DNA from: Cubamyces lactineus
Lineage: Eukaryota; Basidiomycota; Agaricomycetes; Polyporales; Polyporaceae
Assembly (NCBI GenBank): GCA_022376465.1
Contig: JACDTU010000005.1
Span: forward strand, 794,001-858,000
Reading direction: 5' to 3'
Length of the DNA: 64,000 nt
Part shown: one piece after another, positions 33,670 to 45,356 of the stretch
Numbering within the stretch: the first letter of the stretch is position 1
How the letters are laid out: the number at the start of each line of letters is the position of its first letter
Notes under the pieces: model-generated
What the model was told of the DNA's origin: nothing
What the model saw: the letters and a program-made list of their open reading frames with translations, nothing else
Databases searched by the model: none
Translations under genes and position numbers: made by a program

Positions 33670-35449
33670 CTACGCTACATCTCTGAGCTCGATCTCGACA
33701 TGCCGTACGCCTGGTAACAGGCCCATCATCAGAGGTTCGTCGCCCCCAGCTATCTTCGCGTCATCCATATCCTCGGCCGTGTCCGTTTCGAAGCCTGAGT
33801 AAAGAGGTGCGCCCATGTTGCCCAGGACGCCGGTAGAGAGATGGACGCTGGGGAAACCAGTCGACATGACCACGGTCTCTGTGGTGTCGTCATAATTCGA
33901 GAGCGAGCTCCGCGCGACTTGGCGTAGATTAAGGAGGAATCGAGAGATAAGGATCGACGTGAGACTGCCGCATAACGGACCTGTGAGTTACACAAAAACT
34001 ACACGCCAGGTATAGTTCAACGCACGGTGATATAAAGAACGCTATGAAGTTATTCCCCTGGGCATACCGGCGTTAGCGATCCGCTGATTTGAACTGCCAC
34101 TCGCCGTACCGGGATTTTCGCCGCAACAGCAATCTGGGCAATGTTCATCAAGACGAGCAAGCTGTGTTCACGGGGATCAGAATCGTTCAGGAAGGTATTT
34201 CGAAAGCCAGGCGAGGGCCCTTGGACTTACAAGAAATACATGGTGCCTATCGAGAACGCGTCAGTCCTGGAGCTGTCGCGGTACTACTGGCACCCACCAT
34301 CGCGCAGAATCAAGACCATTAAACTTGGGCTTGTGTCCAATGACATCGCTGCTTTGCGAACCTGCGCCGTCTTCATTAAAGTGAAGAGAAGTACCAAGGC
34401 GTCGTACGCCGTGGTCGTCACACGTTCCGCGATGACAACTGCGAGGTTGGCTATGAGTGACTCGAGCGGTTTGGTATACAAAACAAAGGGCGACGTGGTC
34501 AGACGCACTTCTGCAACATCGCATGATATTTCGGTCAGCGCTACGCCACCACAAGATCTGCACGCGCCGTACAGCACTTACTGGCTATAAATGTCGGGAT
34601 CGATGTTTGTCTGAATCGCGCACCCTACAGAGGGCCGTGGGGCAGGTATTGGTGTTCCGGTAATGTCCATATACTACTCACAGTAAGTGCTATCGCCTGG
34701 GAACCGAGGGCGCGAACGTACCAGATTAGCAACTGGTGTCACAAGTGCGAGTACAAAAATCAGGAGAGCAGGCCTCCAGTCTCTCGACCAGATTGCGTAA
34801 ACGCGAAGCGAAGCGAATACTGCACCAGAGAATTGTTGAGTAACGATGATGAGCAGCTGCGTACCAGTAAATCCAAGGCTTTAGCCCTGGCAAGATGAGA
34901 TACACTCACGAGCGACGATGAAAGTGGCCGAGATAAGTAGCGACTGAAGAACACGCACTACCGGGGGACAACTAGAGTGTTCCGGTACGTTTGTACACGA
35001 ATGCGGATATCAAAGCTCTTGCACCACTTACCTCTATAAAAAAGTGAATATAGCACGCACACGTTACCATATGGAAGACATACCTCCGGTGTCTGGAACG
35101 GCGCCTGCTCAACCAATTCCAGGATGGTGATTAAGAGGTTGACATAGCGGTTGACGATGAAGAGGATGGAGGCCGCCGAAAGTCGCTGTCCCCAGACATA
35201 CTGGACCTCACTATCGAAAGTGGCCAGGTAGTCCCATATGAAAAGGGCTTGTATCCGGGCTTGTTCAGTGGTGAGATCATGAATAGACTCATGACGTACT
35301 CACCTCTTGCGGCGACGCTGTAATAGTTTCCCTGCACACTAGCCGGCCATAGTCACTCCACCGTTGCGGCGTCTTGCGGGACATGCAGTATTCACTCACA
35401 ATGCAGCGTAGTTTGCTATCACCTGGGCATCGCTCGGCTCGCCTGACAT
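33670..35449 (-). CDS. DUF6533-type seven-helix membrane protein
   Basis: This is a member of a large mushroom family of receptor-like membrane proteins with unknown ligands. The model: 35449-35400, 35338-35304, 35259-35084, 34971-34910, 34819-34682, 34624-34582, 34510-34485, 34438-34298, 34246-34231 (16 nt), 34161-34110, 34057-34026 and 33964-33670, about 355 residues. The family signature is at the start: GNYYSVAAR, WDYLATFDSEVQYVWGQRLS, ILFIVNRYVNLL. Later helices include VLQSLLISATFIVA, ALLIFVLALVTPVANL, TAYDALVLLFTLMKT, GTMYFLLLVLMNIAQIAV and FIAFFISP joined to LTSILISRFLLNLRQ. The cytosolic tail is acidic. The phase is broken by 2 nt between the exons at 35084 and 34971: either a 2-nt exon or an alternative donor is needed. 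The splices around 34485-34438 are also uncertain. Confidence 0.8.
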
Positions 35450-37537
35450 CGATACAACACGGGGCGCGTTCTATGGAAAACCGCAACCGACACTCACGAC
35501 CCTCCTGGACTCTATAAGCAGCGCGATTGAGACTGCTCCGCGGTGAGAAGGGTGGCCAGGGAAAAGAAGGCAGGGAGCACGCACCATGGAACTCGTGCAG
35601 AGGACGACGTGAGGGCGTTGCCACCAAAAGACGCAAGGATGTGAGTGAAAATGGACGCAGAGGACGTGAATGTTTGCGCAGGACTCTCACGGATGCGAAA
35701 GTTCTGCAGCCGTGAGTCGGTGGCCTTGCAAAGTCTATCGGCGCGATCCACACGCGTCGCTTCCAATGCGGCCTTCTTAGGATCTCATGACCGCGTCTCA
35801 CATCCATCACTATCGGAGCCTAGAACAGCGTCAGCCGATAACAGCAACGCCCGCGTAGATATTCCAGGAAGCAGGGCCCCGTTGTCCGACCACATTCGTC
35901 AGCATGCCACGAGCGATCACCTGCGGTGGCCCTTCTAGCGTGAGAAGGCAATGCATTACTCTATGGAGACTGGAATAGATGGGACGTTGTTTGCGTGCAA
36001 ATCACCCCAGTCATGAGTGCCAGTATGGCTCAAAAGCGTGCGACATCCGTATTGCCGCGGCCTATACGACCCGGGATTTGAGGAGCCGCAGCAGCGACTC
36101 GGAGCGCAAGATGAATCTGAATCTCCGAGTCGAGGGGCAGGCTGCAGCTGACTGTGCCGACAGGTTTGAAACGAATATTTGAACAGGCGTCAACATGACG
36201 GTGATCCGTTCAATCTCAAGGGCCAGGGACATTCTGGGATAAGCCAAGCCTCTTCGGTCCTGCCAGTCATGATCAGTGACAGAATTCGGGACGTCACTGA
36301 CGACGCATTGATCTAAGGGGTGGGCCATCGCCGCCGCGTGAAGGTGGTCCTCGCTGTGGACCTGTGGTTCTTCTTGGTATCCGGCGACCAGGACGTTCGC
36401 GGAAGGTGTGTGCCGCGCACTCTTGGAGGTTGTCGCTATCCAAGCTTGAATCGGATCAGCCGGCCCGATGCACGAGGTTGCTCGATTGCCGTTGGGACTT
36501 CGGTCAGGCTGCCAGTGCGATAGTGTAACATGCAAGCCGTGCAGTTCTAGCGTATTGACACCAGCTTACGCACTTTTCAAAGAACATCGATGTTGACTGG
36601 GTCGCGGGAATATTTTCTACGCGCCAGTGACGACGCACTTGGTATTTGCGAGTTGACTACGAACTCGTCGTGGGCTGTTTGCAGTTCGAGACCAAGATAC
36701 GATGTCTAGACATACCTAGCCAGATATAGTTGCCGGAAGCAGACAAACCTCGAAATCCTCCGAGTCTCCGCCATCCTCCAAGGGATGCATGTCCGCGATA
36801 AACATAAGATATTTGAGTCCTGCGTCATGCACAGTCGCACCTGAGCGATGAGCTGCCCCGACATGCCGACTTCAAGCCGACTTGATTTCCGAGGCTACAG
36901 CCGTACCATGGGGCTCCGGGATTGTGCTGAAATAGCATGGCGGACATACTGATGTGAAGTGAGAGCCACTCACTGGCATGAAACTCCGCGGAGTATCGTC
37001 ACAGACAAACGAGTGTTGTTGCGTAAGGAGATCGTAAACCTAGCCGTAGACTGCGCTTAGTCCTTCCGTCTCATGCCCGGTGTTGCTTGGGAGTCCTGAC
37101 ACTCAAGCTCAAGACGATGGCTACCGATACGACGAAATAAGCGAAGCGCGAGGAGGGTGGTCCACCATACATCATGTTGATGGGTGACGTGCGGGCGCGA
37201 AGGTCACCAGAGTGCACTAGATGCCGCAGGCGTGGCCTCCTGACGGTGCTAGTAAGTCGGGCGGTGATGCGTTCAATCAGGGCGGCACGAGTCTGCGATA
37301 CCGGCTGTGAACGCAAGCCCCGTCAAGGCATGGCATTAACCAAATACGTTATGTAGGTCCAATCTTCGGCACGTCAGAAGCGAACGGAGAGGGATAAAAG
37401 GACCAGACGAACCGTAGCAAATCCCCCAGCATCCCTCTCTGCTCCCTTCATCTGATCCGAGGTTAGACTATCCCAACCCTTCCGCTCCATTCTTGTAAAC
37501 TTACCCCACCACTTCGCAGAATCTGCAATCCACCACA
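35450..37537. other. 2.1-kb gene-poor stretch
   Basis: No recognisable gene on either strand; only short frames without splice support. The last 150 bp form the promoter and leader of the secreted-peptide gene. Confidence 0.4.
37393..37400 (+). promoter_or_regulatory. TATA-like element of the secreted-peptide gene
   Basis: GATAAAAG occurs 138 bp before the ATG at 37538 and is followed by a pyrimidine-rich leader. This is the usual look of a strongly expressed fungal gene; few other genes in this window show it. Confidence 0.45.
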
Positions 37538-37727
37538 ATGCAGTTCAAGGCCGCTCTCGTTATTGTTGCTGCCCTCATCGCCGGAGTCTTTGCCTCCCCC
37601 GTCCCTGCAGACGTCCCTTGCAAGAGGTCAGTTCGCATGCTCCTGGGAAGATGCGTCGTGGCTGACCATCTGGATCCTGTACAGGGCCCGTCTCGAGAAC
37701 CGCCAGGAGCCCTGTTGCTGCGGCTAA
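37538..37727 (+). CDS. Tiny secreted Cys-rich peptide precursor, 43 aa
   Basis: Exons 37538-37626 and 37685-37727 give a 43-residue product. It starts MQFKAALVIVAALIAGVFAS, a textbook signal peptide with cleavage expected near FAS-PVPAD. A dibasic Lys-Arg (Kex2-type) site follows at about residues 29-30 (VPCKR). The remainder is ARLENRQEPCCCG, so a mature peptide of about 13 residues with a Cys triplet at its end is possible. The 58-nt intron has GT and AG ends and splits the Lys-Arg pair. Without splicing the frame would give a 71-residue product with the same signal peptide. A TATA-like box lies upstream. The terminal CCCG is not a CaaX pheromone signature. Function is unknown; a secreted signal, effector or peptide-factor role is open. 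Confidence 0.6.
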
Positions 37728-38529
37728 AGCTCCCACTACCAGACATGACGTAACGAGCGTCGAGGAGTTAATTGTAACCCCTAGCATGTAACAACAAGGA
37801 TGTAAACCCGTTGCCGTTGCATATCGTTGCTATTCAATATCGCTTTCTAGCTGACAAACCGCAGACACGCCTGGGAGGGCGGTATGAGTCCAGCTCGGGG
37901 GAACGCGGGCTAAACATCGTGAGCCCGCTTAGATCGCGGTGTTTTGTGTCAAGAATCATGAGTGACGCCTGCTGTGGCCAGTCCCTGGCATTACGTTACG
38001 GGCTGTCAGGCGTGTACCTGAAGCCTCTATGATCGAAGATGCGACGGCTCGGAGTCAGCACGATCGTCAGACCACGAGTGTCGGGCAACTTACCGTGGTC
38101 ACCGAGACAGGAACGGGCGGAAGAAATTACGACATGTAGATAAGTTCCGACCATCTCTCGGACATGTGGCAACGAACGCGGCTGCCGACCGCCACATGGA
38201 TCATTGACAGGAAGCGATGCATTGCCAAAGGGACGTGCAAAAGCATCCGTTGCGAAGGCGCGCCGACTTGGGGCTAAGCTATTCTGGTATGAGGTGTACC
38301 TACGCGCTTGCGAGGAGCGCTATACAACGGTGTATCAGCTTGACGTGTCAAGGCAAGGAGCTTGCGTGGGGATTGAGGGAAACTTCAGCGGCGACCGAAG
38401 ATACGGCTTGCACGACCACGAGACCACTGTGCACAGCTTCCTCGGCGACAGTAGATGCTGCAATCTCAAGGCTCCTCGACCCGGAACCTCATGTAACTGC
38501 GGGCTTGCTCAGGCCAGCGAATGAGAAAG
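37728..38529. other. Convergent intergenic region
   Basis: It lies between the secreted-peptide gene (plus) and the F-box gene (minus). A 106-residue plus-strand frame at 38204-38521 lacks motifs and is not called. A donor-like site just before the F-box stop leaves open a further exon in this stretch. Confidence 0.4.
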
Positions 38530-39740
38530 TCACACGCCGAACTCACCTCGTAATACATTCTTCGCTTGGAGCGACGGGAAGAAATCCAAGAAGCGTTTGT
38601 CATCTGGGTCGGTAGGATCTTTGAAGTCGAACTCGAAGACCACTGATTTGAGGGCATCCCGAAAAGGGGCAACGGCGATGGCATGATCGAGTTCGTCGGC
38701 GAATGCATGCAAGCACGCAAGGGCATGTGAGCTCGACTGGAATGCGAACGTGATCGAAGACAAGGAGTTGCATGTGAGGTGAGACAGTAGCCACGTCAGC
38801 CACGTCCAGTCCGGAGCTACACCGCGCTCATGGCGGCAATCCAGTCGGAGTAGGCGGAGAGAGCGGCAGTGAGATAGATCTAGCTGGTGTTCTATTAGAG
38901 AAAGATTGAGTTGAGCTCTCGCGAGTAAGTGTAACAAAGCTCCCTACCGATGGCATCTAGGGGGAACCGGGCACCTGCAGATCTCTTGGAGATACTGATA
39001 GAAATATGCTCGAGAGTTTCCCCAGTATTTTTCCAGAACGCCCCGAGGCCCTGGCCGCGATTGCTCGTGGAGAGCTCATATGAACAGTCCATGCGACGGA
39101 TTGACGGGAAATCGTTACAGCCAAGTAACCAGTCTATAGTGGTAGTCGGGTGATAGGACGCGACCCGAAGTGTCGTGAGGCACGGGAGCGTGCATCCGAT
39201 GTTGGCACTTGTTGTAGTGCCTAGCTGTCGTTGGCAGTCGAGGTGCTTTGCGGATAGAGATGTGAGCCTTGGCAGGGCTCGCAGCACGATCGAAATGTCG
39301 GCGACGGTGGTGAAAGTGACATCAAACATGTCTAGGCAAGTAAGCGATGTGAGCTGGGATAGGGAAGCGAGATAGTCCGGGCTATAGCGCGTCGGCAGCC
39401 AGAGTTGGTTGTGTACGGCTAGTCGTCGTGGCTGTGCAGGACTGCTGGAGGATATAACGTAGGGGAGTCGTGCCAAAATTGCTCTGGCGGGCCGGAAGAG
39501 AGCAATCAACGAGTTTTCCGAGACGTCGATGGTGTCGAGATATGGTGCGAGATGCGGCGCGTCTGAAAGCAAGGCCTGGAAATAGTCTAAATGCCTAGGC
39601 AAGCATAGTTCGATTGTGCGAAAGAGATTGAGCCGGCTTCTGGATAGCCAGGCCTTGCAGACGAGAGAAGTGGCTTTCAGAGTCTGCTCGTCATCCAGAA
39701 GGTCGATCACCAGTTCCCATAGCTCTATAGGCAGATGCAT
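38530..39740 (-). CDS. F-box protein with leucine-rich region, 384 aa
   Basis: F-box proteins are substrate adaptors of SCF ubiquitin ligases. Exons 39740-38948 and 38891-38530 are joined across a 56-nt intron. The F-box-like start is MHLPIELWELVIDLLDDEQT followed by LKATSLVCKAWLSRSRLNLF. Irregular leucine-rich repeats follow (LSQLTSLTCLDMFDVTF, LPRLTSLSAKHLDCQ, LPCLTTLRVASYHP, then LDLSHCRSLRLLRLDCRH), the usual arrangement in mushroom F-box families. The C-terminal end is uncertain: a GAG/gtgagt donor-like site occurs just before the stop at 38530. The substrate is unknown. Confidence 0.82.
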
Positions 39741-40304
39741 AGCGCGAACCGGGCTGTGGCGGTGGATGTAGGCGTCGTGGTAGTTGCAAACCGCGCTGAG
39801 AGGCCTTGGAAGTTGGGATCTGAGTCAGCCGCGGACTTCAGGGTGGATGGCGTGATGATCATGAGCGCACAGGTGCCGCCATGTAGACGGTCCAGCTAGC
39901 AACTTACGTATCGTAATGATGGGCGTTGGACAGATGGTCGATGTGTGAGACTGCGTACGGAATGATGTCAGCTATAATTTGACATATATTTCGGGCGATT
40001 GTACTGGATGATCGTCGGGACGATACCCTGGGAAGTAGCACTAGGATCTTTGGTTAGGTACTTACTTAGTAGAGGATGCCCTTCATCCATTTCCAGACAG
40101 GATGTTCAATGTTTCATGTCAAACAGATGATAGTTCACTGCGCTTGCGTGAACTGCAGCACCAATACCATCACTACCATGACGGTCGCCGGAGAGAGAGC
40201 TCGAGATGGTGTAGGCGCCTATCAACGCGTGGAGCGCCGAGACTGGTAGGAAGGCGCTTATAACTTATGCCATTCGCAGCTCTGGAAACGTTGAATCAGC
40301 CGCC
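39741..40304. other. Divergent intergenic region
   Basis: Promoter space between the F-box gene (minus) and the histone deacetylase gene (plus). No distinct element recognised. Confidence 0.5.
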
Positions 40305-41921
40305 ATGAGCACATCCAACGAGGAGGGCCAGTATCCCCAGGAAGCTAATGCGGGGTCAAGAAAAATAGTCTCTTATGTCGTCTCGAACGAGCTGGTGAAG
40401 GTGAACGGGGAGTCCATTATCTATACGCATATATACTAACATTGACTGGATACGACTGATCTCCGCCAGGCCTCGTCACTTCTTCCCTCGAACAAGAATC
40501 GCTCGCTGCTGGTGCACTCGCTCGTCAAAGCGTATGGGCTGCTAGAAACACCCAACGGCTGCTCGGAGGCAGCCACAGCCCCTGCATACAAACTACAAGT
40601 ACTTCGGCCAATTCATGCTGAAGAGAAGGATCTCATGGCATATCACGATCGTGGATATGTTGAACACATTCTTGGCTCTCACATAACATCGTCACCCAAC
40701 CACGAGGCAGACTCAGAGTATGGGCTTGAAGAAGTATGCGTACTCTGTGATAATATGTGTCATGCTAACAAATTACGGATGCAGGACTGCCCTGCATTTG
40801 CTGGATTGCCAGAGTATGTCCGGCTGGTTGCCGGCGCGTCTCTCACAGGTAGGCCATGTGAAATTCAATATCAGATTATTGTATGTATGCCATTCAGCCG
40901 CCAGGTCTCTCCGCGAAGGCGAAGCTGATGTCGCCATATCATGGGACGGGGGAAGGTATTGTTGCCGCTGTTCTGAGTTACCGCTGGAAAGTGACTCAAC
41001 GATCTAGGCACCATGCTCAGAAATCTTGCGCCTCCGGATTCTGCTACGTTGCGGACTGCGTACTGGCAATCTTAGTGTTGAAGCGAGCAGTTCCACCTCA
41101 GCTGGGTATGCCACAATTGAAGCCTCGAGTCATGTATCTCGATCTCGACCTACATTTCTCGGACGGCGTCTCAGAAGCCTTCTCTCTCGCATCGTCCGGT
41201 TCTGGAACTCCTCAAGTCCTCACTTTCTCGATACACCACACCGCGCCCGGTTTCTTTCCCATCTCAGATCTCGCTGGGCTTCCTGACCCGTCGAGCTCCT
41301 CTTTCGACCCGTTCACCTTGTCGCTCCCGCTCGAACGCGGTGCATCGAATGCAACATTCGCTCGCATTTGGCCTATCATACAGCAAGTCAAGGACGCCTT
41401 TCAGCCCGACTACGTGGTCGTGCAATGCGGCGTCGATGGGCTGGCTGGCGATCCCTACGCGACGTGGAACTGGTCTCTAGGAGGCGAAGGAGGCTTAGGA
41501 TGGTATATAGAACATATTTGCCGCTGGGGATGCAAGACTCTGCTTCTAGGCGGAGGTGAGCGAGGCACGCTACCCGAGATCCATCGACATAGAGTGATTG
41601 GAATATTCGTTACAGGAGGGTACAAGTCGCCTAACGTAGCGCGAGCATGGACATATCTCACATCGATTGCTGTAAGTCTGTTTCGAGCCTCTGGGTTGTG
41701 GTACGAGAGCTCAGGACGTCCATATCGGATAGCTTGGCCGCCCGCTTTCTCTCGAAGCTGATATACCCGACCATGGAGCGTTCCCTCTCTACGCACCCTC
41801 ATTTACTCTCGACGTCCCTGCAGGTCACGGACGAGATCGGAATTCCGAGGAGTACCTCGAACGCGTAGAAGGCATATTCGCGCGAGTTGTCGAAGCCATC
41901 CGACAGAGGAGAGAGAGTTGA
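40305..41921 (+). CDS. Histone deacetylase, class I type (HDAC8/Hos1-like)
   Basis: This is a zinc-dependent lysine deacetylase, nuclear or cytosolic. Seven exons: 40305-40400, 40470-40733, 40785-40848, 40898-40955, 41008-41555, 41616-41671 and 41733-41921, giving 424 residues. The fold is complete: AYHDRGYVEHILG near the start, ISWDGGRHHAQKSCASGFCY with the paired catalytic His, YLDLDLHFSDGV with the zinc ligands Asp and His, LTFSIHHTAPGFFP, CGVDGLAGDPYATWN with the third zinc ligand Asp, LLLGGGGYKSPNVARAW with the catalytic Tyr, and the C-terminal LEADIPDHGAFPLYAP. The zinc motif reads D-L-H where Rpd3-type enzymes have D-x-H-H, which is compatible with activity. Its moderate length and lack of a long tail favour the HDAC8/Hos1 group over Rpd3. 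Confidence 0.92.
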
Positions 41922-42180
41922 TTTGGAACATGAGCTCAATAACGGGCGTCCCAAATAACGTGGAACCAATTGTCGAGTTTGTCATCTCATCGTTGCTTTC
42001 GTCGCATAGTCTATAAGTTACATGATACAGCTGTTGTATAACACACACCCAGGCCACGACGGGCTCGGGACTATCATCAATCGGTCAACGCGCACCTATC
42101 TACAGACAGGTTCGCCGGATTGCCCCACCTGCATCTCTATGTCAATTCCACGGATCTAAGGGGACAAAACTTCTCCGCAC

Positions 42181-45100
42181 TCACCAATTAGGGAAGTCGA
42201 TGGCGTTCCCGCTCGCGCCAAACACCGCGAAACTGAGGATGAACAAGATGACCTGGCTCCCGCCGTCAAGCGCCGCAGACGTCAAGTAGTTGTACTTCTT
42301 GAACCACTTGGGCCGGTGCGAGCGCGCCCAGACCTGGGACATGTACCCGATCACGAGGCACGACCACCACTGACCGTTGACCGAGTACGGCAGCCAGCCG
42401 ACGTAGAGCGCGACGACGGGCGTGATGATGTACTCGGCGCCGCGCGCGAGGAGCGAGTCCTTCCGCGCGAGCTTGTGTACGACCCAGAATGGGACAGGGA
42501 AGATGAGGCCGATGAAGATGGCGAAGGCGATGAGGTAGTATGGCTTTCCGTACGCGAAGAGCTCCTTTCCAAGGGCGCCCATTGCGACCGACGAGGAGTT
42601 GTAGCCCTGGATGATCCAGCCGCTCCACTACAACGTCGCGATCAGGTTGGATACGAGGACATAAGTCCCGACGGTACTCACGATACGGGTGCCAATGGGG
42701 TCGATGAGCGCTTCACGGTTGTTACTGACGATGCTAATCATCACTGTGTCCCAAGCTCGCTCAGCTACATCGATAACAATGAGGTGTCTGCCATGAACTC
42801 ACTCGTGTAGTTAAAGATCGAGCCGATAATCGAGCCTGCCAACTGTGCGGCAAAGGTGATCCGCGGGGGAATCTTCGTGTACTGACCAAGCTTGAGGTCC
42901 TGGAGCATCGCGAGCGTCTGGTACGCCGTGCTGTTTCCGTACAGATTGACATACATGACCGCGCTGTCGTACAGATAGTGTGAGTATTGAGACATAACCG
43001 TCATGATCGGCGAGGGACAACGTACACAGGCTTTCCTGGATGCACGAAGGCAGACAGGATATGCATTGCGTGTTTGATCTGAATTTGGAATCCGGTGGTC
43101 GCGGCGACTTCGATGCGGGTCAGCTAGGATGATAGCGATGAGAGACGGTGACACGTACTGAAGCCGAGGCAGACCGCCAATACCGAGCTGATAAAGGTGA
43201 ACAGAATGACGCTCCAAGCAGGTAAGAGCCATTCGCCATGGTTGTACTGCATGCCAATGTATCGGTACGCCTGAGCTAAATAGCAGATTACTCGGAAGAC
43301 GTACACTGCAGCCGATTCCGATGGCAAGGGAGGCGACGAAGAGAAGCAAGTACCACCACTGCGGTACCTCCTTGTACTTCTTCATTTCTGTCCGCACCAC
43401 CATGTTAGCGTGACTGCATGGATGTGCAGATAAATCACGGGGCTCACGTTGGTAATGGGGGTCGTCAATGTCTTGGCTCGACTTCAAGAACCGCATGCCG
43501 CCAAACGCTTGTTTCAAATCGGACCAGTGCCACAAGAACACATGCACAATCGCCGCGCCCAGACCGAAGTTGTAGCACATCTGGGAGATGACGTAGGTCG
43601 TCGTGTATCGCGGGAGACCGACGGTCGCGAGCTTGGACTGATCGACTGTGTTCTCTGGGGTGAGGATGGCCGTCTGATTGTACGACCCGCCTTCGGAGTC
43701 GAATAGGGCGGTGGACATCCATACGAGGTTACGCCCGTCGAATGCGTTGCTGTAGTAGGCGAGGGTAAGAGTAAGGTAGCCAATTGCGATTCCCACTGTA
43801 AAGTATCCTGTCGTCAGCCGACGTGCGCAAGAGAACAATCCGACTCAGTGATACTCACGGAAAGAGTTGAACTCTACGATATGCAAGCACGTGAATATGA
43901 GTGGAAGTGTTCTATACCAGAGAAGGATGTACTTACGGGTTCGCCATGGCCAGACGAGAGGGGTTCCCTGCGAAATGAGCGTCCAGCTCGTGCTGAAGCT
44001 GAATAGCCCAATCCCCTCGTTGCTCGACCCCGCGCCAAACAAGTTCCGCACAAACTTGTGCCGCCCATTGTCCGCAAGGCAGATGACCGAGATGGCGGTG
44101 AGCAACGGGAACGGATATTGAGGGATCCATTCCCAGAAGAAGATTGCAGCGAAGACGATCCAGAAGTAGCGACTATGGAGGTGGTTGCACGAGAAGCATG
44201 GGCGTCTGGCGAATACTGGATGAGAGGGCGTACGTACCGCTTCTTGTGGTTCAGCACCCCACCAAAGTGCAAGCTCTGCAGGAGGTTGACAACCGAGATG
44301 TAGTTGGGGTAGAAAGCGCTGGGGATCCCCGTCAGTCAGTATGCTCTCGGTGTACTAATGATAACCCTACTATGTCGGGTACACAAGGAAGGTTTGGACT
44401 GGGTCGCTCATGTGAGTACTATAGTCATTTAACCGAGTTCGAGAGGCACGTACGCAAGCCTGCGATGCCGTAACCAATCATTTGACTGGCAAAGATCTGG
44501 AAGATGGCTATCGCAGCATTGAGCTTGATGTTGTAGAACAGATCTATACGCAGACGTTGGACGTTACACTTGCAACTAATCAGCCACTGTACACGAGAAT
44601 GCTCACCCAATGCGGCGATGATCTCCATAGCTATCGCGACCGCAGACGCAGTAGACGCCATGATGACGATGACGGTGTGTTCTACGAGACGCCTCAATGA
44701 TCTGAAATTAACCCTTTGTAGGATAGCATACCTTTGATATTGAACGGCCCAGGATTTAGGTACCTCCAGAACCCCGTGCTAGGCATAACGCCTATAGCGA
44801 ACGTCAGTGCATGTGCGTGAAGAGATCCTTTAGATACGTACTGTGCATCGCAGTCCCGAGAACATAAGCGATGATCAGGCAGAACAGTTGCGAAACAGTC
44901 GCATTCTGTATGCGCAGCAACAATAAAATCAGCGTCCGTCCATTCGCAGCACGCATGAAAGTTGTACCTGGGGCTTGAAGGTATAGATGGTAGAGAGCAC
45001 TGAGGTGAAAGCCGACAGCCCGATACCCAAGAATACAGCCCTGAAAGTGAACGCAGGAAGCTCAGGGTCGTCCTCGGCGGAAATGACCTATGTGAGGCCC

Positions 45101-45356
45101 GACGTGTCGAATTAGCAACCCGCATACCAAGCCAAGCGATGCGCGTCCAGAAGCTCACCTCTACTGCCACATCCTCATCCTTCTGTATGATCGTCGAGCC
45201 AACATCTTCGTCCGTGACAGAGAGCGACTCGACGTCGACCCTCTGCTTCCCGTCGATCTCGTCCTTTCCGTCCTTCTCGGTGAAGCTCAGGCTATCCGTG
45301 TGCGGAAGCTCAGTCGCGACAGCCGTAGCCTCCTTCTCGTTCGGGATGATCGTCAT
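42181..45356 (-). CDS. Oligopeptide transporter of the OPT family
   Basis: This is a plasma-membrane proton-coupled peptide importer. Seventeen exons, all in phase, give 757 residues: 45356-45159, 45087-44968, 44905-44842, 44791-44732, 44681-44607, 44543-44450, 44406-44371, 44318-44238, 44172-43937, 43873-43859 (15 nt), 43795-43448, 43387-43305, 43270-43159, 43107-43026, 42963-42803, 42743-42682 and 42627-42181. The N-terminal 66 residues are acidic and cytosolic. The OPT hallmark NPGPFNIKEH is formed across an intron at about residue 145. Others are FYPNYISVVNLL, FFWEWIPQYPFP, WTLISQGTPLVWPW, KKYKEVPQWWYLLLFVASL, FVHPGKPVAVMYVNLYGNST and LKLGQYTKIPPR. The C-terminal helices include KYNYLTSAALDGGSQVILFI. 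It is convergent with the deacetylase gene, 259 bp apart. Confidence 0.93.

Noticed and set aside
38204..38615. Overlapping plus-strand ORFs after the secreted-peptide gene
   Set aside because: No motif; partly antisense to the F-box gene.
42316..42810. 164-residue plus-strand ORF rich in Arg and Asp
   Set aside because: Antisense shadow of the OPT 3' exons.
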